A DNA stretch of 64,000 nt from Blastocatellia bacterium (GCA_035275065.1 DATENM010000063.1:62001-126000), one strand, 5' to 3'; shown: positions 25,485-34,052, counted from the first letter of the stretch. Notes: a model not told the origin generated them from the sequence alone. A program made the numbers and translations.

Positions 25485-26641
25485 TGCCTCTCAATGTCCT
25501 CTCTCCCGCCGATGCCGGTGGCAACACGGCCCGCGGCAAGTGAACGGTACAGCAGGCTGAGCTGATCTAACTGCTCGCAGAGTTGGAAATCGTTTCGCAC
25601 GCGCCGTTGCGCCGCGACTCCGAACGAGCGCCGAAGCTCCTCACTTCGGCCAAGCCGCGCGACGTGAGCAGCTAATTCGCTCAAGTTGCCGGGAGCGGTC
25701 AGCAGCCCTGTCACACCAGAGTCAACCAGATCCCGAACGCCGGGAACGTCGAACCCTACAATCGGAAGGCCGTGGGCCATCGCATCCAGCCCCGCGTAAG
25801 GCAAGCCCTCTGTTCTGGAAGTCATCAAGAAAATGTCGATGTCGGCGAGGAAGGCATCCGTATCGCGGATGTGGCCCAGCACCCGCACACTCGCTTCGGC
25901 TCGCAGATCGCGTATCGCGGCCAGCACCTGTTCCCGCTCGGGCCCATCGCCTGCAAGCAGTAATTCATGATCCAGACCGAGATGTGAAAGGGCCAGCGAC
26001 ATCTTGATCGCGGCCACAGGGTTCTTTTGCCATGTCAGACGGCCCAGCCAGCCGACACGCAGAAGGCGTTCTCTGGACCGCCGCCAAGAGCCCATGCTGG
26101 CGTCGATGCCGTTGTTGATCACCACCACGCGGTCTTTTGCTCCTAGCCGCCACGCCGCCTGTCCCTCGCTTTCCGACACGGCCACCACACCATCCGTCCA
26201 GGGCAATAGCGCGCTTTCCACCTTCCGGTACATCCAACGGCTCAAACGTCCGGGCTGGGCCAGAAAGGCATAAGCGTGTGGCGTATACACGACCACCGGG
26301 CGGCGCCGGCCCAGTCCGATGATCGCGCTTCGCCCAAGGGCGCCGGCTTTGGAGCTGTGAAGATGGAGAACGTCGGGCGCTGTGTTCAGTATCAAACTTC
26401 TGAGCCGAATCACGGCGGCGATATCCCGCAGCGGACGCACTTTCCGCCGCATATCAAACTCGTGGACAGTGATTCCTGCTTTTCGTAGCTGAGACAGAGT
26501 ATGGCGAAACTCCGGCTTACGGCGCGTTGCGCACACCAGGTCGACAGCCAATCCGCGCGAGTGGGACCCGAGAGCGAGGTCAACGACGTGCCTCGCCGTT
26601 CCCCCATCGGTCGCTTCCAGGACAATCATTACTCTCGGCAT
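25457..26641 (-). CDS. GT4-family glycosyltransferase
   Basis: A 394-residue GT-B protein, first GT of the cluster in transcription order. It begins VMIVLEATDGGTARHVVDL. The nucleotide-sugar region reads LMTSRTEGLPYAGLDAMAHG followed by LPIVGFDVPGVRDLV. The middle has GWLGRLTWQKNP, the first Rossmann strand of the C-terminal domain. Its start is nine bases after the stop of the hydrolase gene. Donor and acceptor are unknown. Confidence 0.9.
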   Translation of the reverse strand: MPRVMIVLEATDGGTARHVVDLALGSHSRGLAVDLVCATRRKPEFRHTLSQLRKAGITVHEFDMRRKVRPLRDIAAVIRLRSLILNTAPDVLHLHSSKAGALGRSAIIGLGRRRPVVVYTPHAYAFLAQPGRLSRWMYRKVESALLPWTDGVVAVSESEGQAAWRLGAKDRVVVINNGIDASMGSWRRSRERLLRVGWLGRLTWQKNPVAAIKMSLALSHLGLDHELLLAGDGPEREQVLAAIRDLRAEASVRVLGHIRDTDAFLADIDIFLMTSRTEGLPYAGLDAMAHGLPIVGFDVPGVRDLVDSGVTGLLTAPGNLSELAAHVARLGRSEELRRSFGVAAQRRVRNDFQLCEQLDQLSLLYRSLAAGRVATGIGGREDIERQCFNFSFTE

Positions 26642-26650
26642 TTCGAATCC

Positions 26651-27550
26651 TCAGGCGCGCGCGCATTCCCTTAGGCCAAGCGCTTCGATCCACCTCATTA
26701 TGGCTTTCAGCAATAAATCCTGGCTGAGGAGTGGCGTAAAGGTGTGGTCGGCAAATCTTACGAACACCACGTCCAGCCCGCGCGGCAGTCCCACCGCGAA
26801 AATTTCGTCACCCGCTTTCCGCAGCCGGTAGTTGTAGGCGATTTCATTTCCGTTTCGAAAGATGAGAATAATCTTTGTGCCCCGCTCAAGCAGGGCGCCA
26901 AGCTTCTCCTTCATGTTCTTATCCCGGTTCTCGTCGAGAAACAAGGTAATGTTTCCGTTGCTCGTGTGACTGCCCTTGCTCTCGGTTGCCGGCTGGCGAT
27001 TGTCCGAGTTATTCCCTGAGTGTTTGAGCAGTAGCTTCTTGCGTAGTCGCTTTACCATTTGGCTCTCACCGGTGAAGACGCGCTTCCATTTACGGGGGCT
27101 CAGGATACGGGAGAGATGATATCTAGCGGACTTCACGTAGATCCCTTCCATCAGCGCCAGGCTTTCCACTCGCAGGTCGCGGCTGGCGACTTCGAGCGCG
27201 ATCTGCGCGCCCATGCAAATTCCCATCAGCATGAACCTGGTCGCCCCGAGACGTTGGTTTAATACTTCGAACGCTTCGAGGGTGTCATCGACGAACGTGC
27301 CCTTTGTCTCGCCGGCATGGTCATGGCTATCTCCGATTCCCCACACGTCGAACCGCAATACGTGGAACCCGCTGCGCTCCAGTTGGCGGGCGATCTTCAC
27401 ATAAAGCCGATTTGGCCCGACCCGGTGCAGGAGGCCGGCGTTCAGTAATAGCACGGCCGGAAGGTCCGCCCGCGGTACGTCGCCAACAGGTGTATGAAGG
27501 ATGCCGACCAGCGTCCGCGTCTTTCCAAAGGTGATGATTTCTTCGCTCAT
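26651..27550 (-). CDS. Alpha/beta hydrolase (exosortase-A-associated hydrolase 1-like)
   Basis: The real start is ATG 27550, overlapping the upstream stop as ATGA; the longer frame before it is overlap. The protein of 299 residues has VLLLNAGLLHRVGPNRLYV, LRFDVWGIGDS and the elbow MGICMGAQ, where Cys takes the usual Ser place. A polar insert of about 60 residues (NNSDNRQ, SKGSHTSNG) splits the cap. The same style is seen in the hydrolase 1 found with PEP-CTERM/exosortase loci, which also carry glycosyltransferases and acyl carriers. No exosortase is in the window. It may act on a carrier-bound acyl or sugar ester. Confidence 0.75.
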   Translation of the reverse strand: MSEEIITFGKTRTLVGILHTPVGDVPRADLPAVLLLNAGLLHRVGPNRLYVKIARQLERSGFHVLRFDVWGIGDSHDHAGETKGTFVDDTLEAFEVLNQRLGATRFMLMGICMGAQIALEVASRDLRVESLALMEGIYVKSARYHLSRILSPRKWKRVFTGESQMVKRLRKKLLLKHSGNNSDNRQPATESKGSHTSNGNITLFLDENRDKNMKEKLGALLERGTKIILIFRNGNEIAYNYRLRKAGDEIFAVGLPRGLDVVFVRFADHTFTPLLSQDLLLKAIMRWIEALGLRECARA

Positions 27551-28638
27551 TCGCTCCTCCCGGATAACCACGACGCAATGGCCTGGACGGCACGCGCCGG
27601 AATGACGCCTTTGTGCCGGCGATCTTCCTTGAGCCAGATGCGATCTGATTCGCCCGCGATCACATAATCGAGCCTGGCCTCGCACTTTCGCAGAAAGGTG
27701 GCATACGCTTCGAGTTGCGGCTTTTCTGAGTTCGCCAGCAGGAGCATATCCGGCAACCTCCTGGAAGGAGTGGTTGAGAGAAGATCAATCGCCGTCAACT
27801 CGTCGTAGAGTTCTTTTGTGATGGGGAAGCCGATCAATTCTGCGAAGCAATTCGGTAACTGCCGCTGCTCGTAGCCATTGAGCTCAGCGTTGGAGGCGAG
27901 CAAGTCATGGTGCGCGCGCAGGAGCGTCGCTATGTGGTCCGCGCCGTTCACGACCGGCTCCCAGAGCACGATGCCGGCCAGGTCATCGGCTTCCGCTCCG
28001 GCATTCAGTGCAAGGTTAGCGCCGATTCGCGCACCCACTAGATACACTTTCTGCACCCCTGTCTGAGCGCGCAGCATCTGGATGGCCTGACAAATGTCGT
28101 TCGTCCATTGTTTCAGCGTACCATCCGTAGCTTCGCCGCCGGAGTCGCCGCAGCCGTAATAGTCAAATCGTAGTGTGTCGCGCCCCGAATCCGCCAGGTT
28201 TCTGGCGAGCTCTACGTACGTGCGATGAATTCGCATGTACTCCTGGCCCATCGGATAACACAGTATGACTCCCGATTTTCTTTCGTTCGACCCGGCGCAG
28301 TGTAAAGCGCCGAACAGACGCGCCTGATTCGGGCCAAAAAAACAGTACTCGGTAATCGGCTTGACGCTGTCGGGGTGCGTGCTCCGTACTTTTGAGAGAA
28401 GGAGGTCTGTTTGGGTCGTGATGGTTCTGGCTTCGAAGAGATCGAGCAATGAGAGCTCAACTCCGAAGTCCTCGTATATCCAATTGATTAACTCTGTACC
28501 TCGAAGAGAATCGCCCCCCCTTTCAAAATAGTCGTCGAAATTCCCGACTGAAACGCCGAGATTCTTCTCCCACAGGTGGGCCAGGCGGGCCTGATACTCG
28601 CCAGCCGTGCCAACCGAAATCTGAGCGGGTGTGCTCAT
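27547..28638 (-). CDS. Acyl carrier domain fused to alpha/beta hydrolase (hydrolase 2-like)
   Basis: Residues about 10-80 are a carrier protein with the phosphopantetheine Ser in GGDSLRGT. Residues about 95-360 are an alpha/beta hydrolase-fold domain with YPMGQEYMR, LRFDYYGCGDSGG and the elbow VGARIGAN, where Arg replaces the nucleophile Ser. Exosortase-A-associated hydrolase 2 proteins also carry Arg here, so the domain is probably not a simple esterase. A fusion to a carrier suggests it works on a substrate held on that carrier. Both ends overlap neighbours by four bases (ATGA), so translation is coupled. Confidence 0.8.
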   Translation of the reverse strand: MSTPAQISVGTAGEYQARLAHLWEKNLGVSVGNFDDYFERGGDSLRGTELINWIYEDFGVELSLLDLFEARTITTQTDLLLSKVRSTHPDSVKPITEYCFFGPNQARLFGALHCAGSNERKSGVILCYPMGQEYMRIHRTYVELARNLADSGRDTLRFDYYGCGDSGGEATDGTLKQWTNDICQAIQMLRAQTGVQKVYLVGARIGANLALNAGAEADDLAGIVLWEPVVNGADHIATLLRAHHDLLASNAELNGYEQRQLPNCFAELIGFPITKELYDELTAIDLLSTTPSRRLPDMLLLANSEKPQLEAYATFLRKCEARLDYVIAGESDRIWLKEDRRHKGVIPARAVQAIASWLSGRSE

Positions 28639-30110
28639 TTGGACAGCCTCTCGATTTCGATGGCGAATGAGAGTCGACGCGCAAACTCCTCGGCGAGCGC
28701 GCGATCCGCCGGCCCAAAATCACGTCGGGAAGATAAATTCGCACGCAGGAGTGTGAGCGCACCCAGATGTTGCCCACGAATCGTGAGCGGCGCCATCAAA
28801 ACCGACTTGATACCCATGTCCAGCAGCTCTGACGCGCGTTCGCCGCGCGTTTCGCGTTCCGCGGCAAGGTCGAAGCCGGCTTCGACTAAACCAGTTGCCC
28901 GCACCGATTCGATGCTAAACTTTGTGTTCGGACCACCCACACTAAAGAAGCGAATTATCTTGTCCGCATCGGTTTTCAGCGTCTGAGAGATCGCATGGGC
29001 CAGATGAGCCGGCGGCAAGTCAACCGTCGCAAAATCCGCCAGGTAAGGTACGCTCAGGGTTAATGCCTCGCGGAGCATGGCGTCAAAGGGTTCGGTCGAG
29101 CCGAGCACTTTGCTGACGTGAGCCAGAAACCCCAAAGCCTCCTCCGGCCGTTTCCGGCTGGCGATGTATTTCAGCGCAACCGTCATCGGGTTCGGTTTCA
29201 CGTCGGACGGCGTCTCGTCCCTTCTTAAAATCGCGAATCCGAAGTCTTCGTTGCGAGGCCAGGAGAACTCCGGAGTTGTACTGCTCGTTACCAGGCCCGA
29301 CCCCGGCACCGGCACCGTGACGCAGCGGGTGTTGACAAAGCTGTCGTCACTCATCCTGGAGTTGGAGTAGATCATTACCGGAAGTTTCGCGCCGTCCTTG
29401 CGGAAGAGGGTGGCGCCGAAATTTACGAGGGGCGTCCCGCCGACCAGGTCCTCGAGCATCCCGTCGATTACCTTTTGGTCGGCGTGGAAACGCGCGATGT
29501 GCTGTCCGATATAAGTCTCGGGATCGTATCCCATGGACGCGAGCTCACACTTATTCGCGTACTTGATCAAGCCATCGCCGCCGACCATGTGTAGACCGAC
29601 AGGGGCGTTATCAAAGAAGTCCAGCAGCTCGGCATACAGCTCGCTGCGCTGTGCTGCCGTGAGCTCGAGTTGACGTTCCGCTACCGACTGATCCTTCAGC
29701 GCCCCGACTTCGGCAACGTCAGGCCGCAAGTCCTCAGGATGAGGAAACGTGAAGCAGCGCACGCCGCGAAGAGTGCCGCCATCAATCTTCGCGTTCGCGT
29801 ACAACAGCACCCGCTGGGGAGTGCCATCCCGACGCAACAGAGTAATATCATGTTCGACGACCGTCTCACCGGCAACCAGTTGGTCCAGAAGTGTCCGCAC
29901 CCTGTCCGAATCGGCAAAGAACTCAGCCATGTGGTGGCCGATGTACTCATCTGCATGGTCGCTGTAACTGAGCAACTTCAATTCGGCGAGGTTCGTCCGG
30001 GTGATCGTTCCGTCAGGTCCCGTGACGTGCAGACCGATGGGGGCCGCATGAAAGTAATCGGAGAAGTCATTCAGCGCTTCTTCGTTAATGGCCGATTCGC
30101 TTGCCAGCAT
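28635..30110 (-). CDS. PAS-PAS-GAF protein without an output domain
   Basis: Two related PAS domains (about residues 15-120 and 160-280; NDFSDYFHAAPIGLHVTGPDG and DFFDNAPVGLHMVGGDG, as shown by IGLHVTGPDG and VGLHMVGGDG) are followed by a GAF domain (about 330-490). There is no kinase, GGDEF, HTH or phosphatase domain. The product may sense a ligand or redox state and act by protein contact. I chose ATG 30110, which has AAGGAG nine bases before it. An alternative TTG at 30143 would overlap the ACP stop. Its stop overlaps the next start as ATGA, so it is tied into the biosynthetic operon. Confidence 0.8.
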   Translation of the reverse strand: MLASESAINEEALNDFSDYFHAAPIGLHVTGPDGTITRTNLAELKLLSYSDHADEYIGHHMAEFFADSDRVRTLLDQLVAGETVVEHDITLLRRDGTPQRVLLYANAKIDGGTLRGVRCFTFPHPEDLRPDVAEVGALKDQSVAERQLELTAAQRSELYAELLDFFDNAPVGLHMVGGDGLIKYANKCELASMGYDPETYIGQHIARFHADQKVIDGMLEDLVGGTPLVNFGATLFRKDGAKLPVMIYSNSRMSDDSFVNTRCVTVPVPGSGLVTSSTTPEFSWPRNEDFGFAILRRDETPSDVKPNPMTVALKYIASRKRPEEALGFLAHVSKVLGSTEPFDAMLREALTLSVPYLADFATVDLPPAHLAHAISQTLKTDADKIIRFFSVGGPNTKFSIESVRATGLVEAGFDLAAERETRGERASELLDMGIKSVLMAPLTIRGQHLGALTLLRANLSSRRDFGPADRALAEEFARRLSFAIEIERLSK

Positions 30111-30139
30111 ATGGGTAAACTCCTTGGCGGCGCGGGTAA

Positions 30140-30400
30140 TCAAACGCGAAAGAACGTGTTGTGGATCACTCTTAACGAACTGAAATATTGGGGCTGGACG
30201 AGCGCTTCCGGGATTTCCTGTCCGCGAATTTCCTCAATGTAGAGCAGGAAATTCACCATCTCTAGTGAGTCGAGCACGCCTTCATTGATTAAATCGGTGT
30301 CCAGTCCTATCTCTACAATGTGTGGCTTTGTCAGTGCTACCCAATCTCGCAGCCTGGAAATGGTAACCATGTCGATGTTTCGTTCGTCATCCCCTGACAT
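30140..30400 (-). CDS. Acyl carrier protein
   Basis: An 86-residue acyl carrier protein. The phosphopantetheine-attachment motif is GVLDSLEMVNFL, with Ser near residue 45, followed by the acidic recognition helix typical of free ACPs. It overlaps the end of the AurF-like oxygenase gene by 14 bases, so an acyl chain on this carrier is a likely substrate of that oxygenase or of the KAS III-like enzyme upstream. Confidence 0.88.
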   Translation of the reverse strand: MSGDDERNIDMVTISRLRDWVALTKPHIVEIGLDTDLINEGVLDSLEMVNFLLYIEEIRGQEIPEALVQPQYFSSLRVIHNTFFRV

Positions 30401-31265
30401 ATACCTCTCCCGTGAGTAAATTTTGGCTTCGGAAAAACCGCAAAGTTTTCGCGAGCACCCGTTGATGAAACTCTCCTCGTGAAGGGTCTCGAATCAACTC
30501 TCGGCGCAGTTCGTAGGCATCGCTCAAGCCCGCATCGCGGTAAACGCTGGGGTTGTAGAAAGACTGCAAGTAGAACTCTGCGTACCGTCGCAGGTAGCTT
30601 GCAATCTTTCGCAGCGCCTCCTCGGGATGTTTCTTAGCTATGCGCTCGTACATCGCCGCGACGACCCGCTGCCCCATGGCGATGTGCCGGTTTTCGTCTT
30701 CGTGATGCACTCGGTTGATTTGCCTGACGATTGGCGGCAGGTTTTCGTCCGCCATCATGCGCAGGTTGTAGAAGTCGCCGATCTGTTCAGTGATGAGTAT
30801 CTGCGCGAAGGCGATGAAGGATTTGATCTCTTCATCGGTGAAGGCGGGAAACTGCACCTTCTGAGTGGAGTAGATTTTTCCGCCATAGCGTTTACAAAAT
30901 TCGGCGAAGAACCACATATGCTTATTCTCTTCGTCGAGGAAGTGGTGAAAATATTCTGACTCCGTTTCGTAACCGGGGTTGTGGATGCACGAAAGAACCT
31001 GGAGCATCAAATCCCGAATGCCATGGACATTGAAGCTGAAGAAGTTGATCAGTTCCCAGCGGCTCAATTTCCAAAGTTGTTCCTCGTTAAGGTTGCTTGT
31101 GTGACGCGTGCCATGGAGCGACAAAAGATCCGCACTCATCCAAAGACCGTCTTCGGGGAGTGGCGCGGGCCACTCGAAGACCTTATATGGATCGTAGGCG
31201 TGCTCCACTGACAGGTTAGAGAGGCAACGGAGGAGGTCTTTCAAATTGGTTCCGGTAATAGTCAT
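30387..31265 (-). CDS. AurF-like diiron oxygenase
   Basis: A 292-residue helical protein with the diiron ligand set of the AurF/ferritin-like family: Glu71 (RWELIN), Glu113 and His116 (DEENKHMWFF), Glu160 (LITEQIG), Glu191 and His194 (HHEDENRHIAMG). AurF itself oxidises aryl-amines to nitro groups, and relatives hydroxylate or desaturate carrier-bound chains. Lying between a KAS III-like gene and an ACP gene, it probably acts on an ACP-bound intermediate. Substrate and reaction are inference. Confidence 0.85.
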   Translation of the reverse strand: MTITGTNLKDLLRCLSNLSVEHAYDPYKVFEWPAPLPEDGLWMSADLLSLHGTRHTSNLNEEQLWKLSRWELINFFSFNVHGIRDLMLQVLSCIHNPGYETESEYFHHFLDEENKHMWFFAEFCKRYGGKIYSTQKVQFPAFTDEEIKSFIAFAQILITEQIGDFYNLRMMADENLPPIVRQINRVHHEDENRHIAMGQRVVAAMYERIAKKHPEEALRKIASYLRRYAEFYLQSFYNPSVYRDAGLSDAYELRRELIRDPSRGEFHQRVLAKTLRFFRSQNLLTGEVYVRG

Positions 31266-31277
31266 GTCTCTCAGATT

Positions 31278-32330
31278 TCAGTTATTGTTGCCACCGTTTT
31301 CGCCGCGTCGCTGTAAGCAGAGAACGGAAGTCGCAGTGATAGAGTCAGCCATGAGGAAGATCATATCTCCCGCCCTAAACGCTCCCTCGACCTCAAGATC
31401 TTTCAAGTTGATCAGCACGTCACCCGCCACCGCGTGCGCAAACCTGCCGATGTTTCCGAAGCAGCCGGCTTCGTTCGGGAATCCGCATAGCCTAAGGAAC
31501 ATCTTGGAAACTTCCCGGCTATAGTTATTGGTGATAACTCTGGCGAAATCGACGGGTTGAAGACCCAAACTTTCCCTGGCCCGTTTGGCTGCGCAGCGAA
31601 TGACGTTGAATTTTTCCATGGCATACGACGCCGGTTCCAACGATTTGGCGTCGATTAAACCAGCCGAGTTATGATGCCCGATGTAGCGGATGCCATAAGG
31701 CCCAACGCCCGGGCGCGAAACCAGGCAGCTTAATGAAACATCGCTCTTAACCGACATATCCTGGAACATCATTCTCCCGCCATATCTTCGGGACGCCTTA
31801 TCGACTGACGCAACCAGCACGTGCTCTGTTTCTCCGACCTCGATCAGGGCGGTCGCTATGCGTAAGGCGGCCACGATGTTGGCGCAGTTGGAGATAGAAA
31901 TGTGAATCGGAACCGCATTGTCCAGACCCAGGTCGAGAAGCAAGCGGTTTACCTCTGTCGAATTCACCATCTCGTCGCGGTCGAAGCTTTCGGCCACATA
32001 AAGGCAAACCCCGATTTTATCTCGCTCGATTCCGGACGCCTCCAACGTCTGAGCGGCAGCATGCCGAGCTAATGCGCGCATCGATAGATCGCTCTCCGCG
32101 TAGGACTGGAAGCCCCCCAGCTTGTAGAGTTGCAGTTTTCTCGGGTTGTCTCGTAAGAAGTCGAGCTCTTCAATCGGTTTGAACGCCCCCAGGTAATAGG
32201 CGATGCTCAGGATTGACGCCATCTCGCCGTTGCGTGGCCTCGTTAAGGCTTTGTCAAATGTAGGACTAATACTCACGGCTCGGTACCCCGCCCGGAGAGA
32301 CGCTCTGTGGATCGCGAGCAAATCGTTCAT
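31278..32330 (-). CDS. KAS III-like (FabH/thiolase fold) enzyme, second copy
   Basis: A 350-residue thiolase-fold protein. The nucleophile Cys is in ISISNCANIVAA, and FGNIGRFAHAVAGD aligns with the NxGNT region. In place of the FabH HQAN motif it has NNYS, so the catalytic His is lost here too. Sequence outside the core is quite different from the copy at 13,181-14,161, so this is not a recent duplication. It likely condenses or transfers an acyl group with the adjoining ACP. It ends 12 bases before the AurF-like start. Confidence 0.75.
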   Translation of the reverse strand: MNDLLAIHRASLRAGYRAVSISPTFDKALTRPRNGEMASILSIAYYLGAFKPIEELDFLRDNPRKLQLYKLGGFQSYAESDLSMRALARHAAAQTLEASGIERDKIGVCLYVAESFDRDEMVNSTEVNRLLLDLGLDNAVPIHISISNCANIVAALRIATALIEVGETEHVLVASVDKASRRYGGRMMFQDMSVKSDVSLSCLVSRPGVGPYGIRYIGHHNSAGLIDAKSLEPASYAMEKFNVIRCAAKRARESLGLQPVDFARVITNNYSREVSKMFLRLCGFPNEAGCFGNIGRFAHAVAGDVLINLKDLEVEGAFRAGDMIFLMADSITATSVLCLQRRGENGGNNN

Positions 32331-32373
32331 GGGTGCTCAGAGCCGGAACAAAAGTGTTCCAACCCCAGAGCAT

Positions 32374-32967
32374 TTATTGATGTTCGGAATATGACGCTTG
32401 CCTTGGCCTCTTCCACCCGAGTTTTCGTGCCCAGCCACCAAGCAGGGCGCGACCTTGCTTCAGAAACCGTCGGGCGTGATGTGAAGAAACGCTGGTTAAC
32501 TGGCGCACTACGTTTCGGGTCAAAACCACTTCGCAGCCTACTGTGACGTCGCCGGACCGCCTCACGCGGCATATGACTCCTCCGCGCCATTCCGGTGTCA
32601 GTGCCGCCTTGAGCCCGGGATAGGCTTGCTCCATCACTTTACAAGGGCGTGTTTCACCGCTAATTGTCAAAACAGCGTCCCCAATTGTCAAGTCGTATCC
32701 GATCTTATTTCGGAGATCGATGCCATCAACGAAGAGATTGGCGCGCCTGGTCGTCCACGGCAGATCGGCTACGCCAAGCTCCAAGCAGGCCGCTTCCCAG
32801 GCATGGCGGGTAATGACGGTAGCCTGTCTCCGCCCAGGTTGCCCTCGAGCGTCGCTGTTCACGCCCGTTTCTACCGTGATTCGGGCGGCCACGGCCTCCT
32901 CCATCGGTGCATGACGAACCGGCCGCGTGGCGATACCGAGAAGTAGTCCTTTGTGGCTCATAGACAT
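32374..32967 (-). CDS. MOSC-domain protein
   Basis: A 197-residue protein with the MOSC (MoCo sulfurase C-terminal) fold. It has GRRQATVITRHAWE and TTRRANLFVDGIDL, with the conserved Cys in TRPCKVMEQAYPGL. Stand-alone MOSC proteins such as YiiM, and the mARC/YcbX enzymes, bind molybdenum cofactor and reduce N-hydroxylated compounds. In a cluster with AurF-like and HDO oxygenases, a role in tuning N-O oxidation is a plausible inference. There are no other molybdenum genes nearby. Confidence 0.8.
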   Translation of the reverse strand: MSMSHKGLLLGIATRPVRHAPMEEAVAARITVETGVNSDARGQPGRRQATVITRHAWEAACLELGVADLPWTTRRANLFVDGIDLRNKIGYDLTIGDAVLTISGETRPCKVMEQAYPGLKAALTPEWRGGVICRVRRSGDVTVGCEVVLTRNVVRQLTSVSSHHARRFLKQGRALLGGWARKLGWKRPRQASYSEHQ

Positions 32968-33089
32968 TTGGGTAACCAGGAGGCTGAGGGAACGCCGCCG
33001 CCGCGCAGGCTACCCGTAGTCGCCTGCGGTGGCGTCAGTCCTTGTCAATTGCTCGCCGACTTCTACCTGGCAGAGCCGCTACGGACGAT

Positions 33090-34052
33090 CTAACCGGCCG
33101 CGCCGAAGTTGAACTTTGAGGCGATCTCAAGCAGGGTGTTCGACAAGATGTTCGTCGCTTCGACTAAAATGCCGATACGGTCATTCACCCCCAGAATTAG
33201 CGTGCCCACGTGGTTGTGCCCGTCATAAAGCTCCCAGCCCGCGACATTGCGCCCGGTGTCGAGGCCGAACGGTCGGATGTATGAGCCGTCGGCGGGGGAA
33301 GATGCTTGCGCCAGCGAGAAGGGGTGGTCCTGAGCGCCTTTGGAAAGTTCTGCGGCGTTCATCCCTGACCGCTGTAATAAGTCTGACGCTTGAGCAGGAG
33401 TAAGGGACGCCGGGCCAGTGCTTACCGTAGGCTGGTCGCCGGGAGTTCCCGGGGAGATGACCATCCATGATTGGGGTCCCCGGCCCGGTGAAAGCTGCTG
33501 CGAAATCTGCGAGAGCAAGGTCGCCGTCGACTGTACTGCTGATTGCGGGGAGAACTGTGGCGAGAACTGTGCCGAGAGCTGTGCTGAAACCTGCGGCGAA
33601 GCCTGCGGCGAAAACTGCGGTGAGGCCTGTGGTATTTGAATGGTCTGAAACGCTTGTGCCATTCCCACGACGCCAGACGCTTGGCCGGGAAACGCCGGCG
33701 AGACCTGTCCCAGCAACAGGCCATAGTTAGGGCTTGCCTGCACGGACGCCTGACGGAAGGGCAGGCCGAACGAGTTTCCGAAAGGAGACTGACGGAGGCC
33801 CCCGCCGGTCAGGAAGTTCTTGTAGAGCTTGGGCTGATTTCCCAAGTCGGCAATGGAGATTAATAGTGTACTTCCGGACGGGCCGCCATAAGCCACAAAG
33901 ACTTCATTCGTATTCAACTCGCGGTGGGTTAGTAAAGTCGTCGAACGCCGCTCGAAGCCAGGCACGTTGGCAGGAAGAAGCGCCTCCAGCGGAGACGGAT
34001 TAGGATTAGGTTGTTTCTTATCCTGGCGTTGTGATTGCTCGGGCTTTTTCAT
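33090..34052 (-). CDS. Gln/Ser/Pro-repeat protein of unknown function
   Basis: A 320-residue protein with no recognised family. Residues about 1-90 and 230-320 look folded, while the centre (about 95-205) is low-complexity with repeated units such as SPQFSPQ, ASPQVSAQ and LSAQF in steps of four to five residues. The C-terminal part (YDGHNHVGTLILGVNDRIGI) looks like a beta-rich binding fold. There is no signal peptide. The start ATG 34052 has a strong GGAGG. It could be a scaffold, a substrate-binding protein or a modified precursor; I see no clear cleavage site or leader. Confidence 0.7.
   Translation of the reverse strand: MKKPEQSQRQDKKQPNPNPSPLEALLPANVPGFERRSTTLLTHRELNTNEVFVAYGGPSGSTLLISIADLGNQPKLYKNFLTGGGLRQSPFGNSFGLPFRQASVQASPNYGLLLGQVSPAFPGQASGVVGMAQAFQTIQIPQASPQFSPQASPQVSAQLSAQFSPQFSPQSAVQSTATLLSQISQQLSPGRGPQSWMVISPGTPGDQPTVSTGPASLTPAQASDLLQRSGMNAAELSKGAQDHPFSLAQASSPADGSYIRPFGLDTGRNVAGWELYDGHNHVGTLILGVNDRIGILVEATNILSNTLLEIASKFNFGAAG

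Noticed and set aside
26651..28638. A PEP-CTERM/exosortase system
   Set aside because: Only the hydrolase-like pair resembles it; there is no exosortase, no PEP-CTERM protein and no PrsK/PrsR-type regulator in the window.
33418..33639. Plus-strand frame coding a Cys-rich repeat (CGENCGE-like), which looks like a metal-binding peptide
   Set aside because: It is the exact antisense of the SPQ repeat region of the well-supported gene at 33,090-34,052; the Cys pattern follows from the repeat codons.
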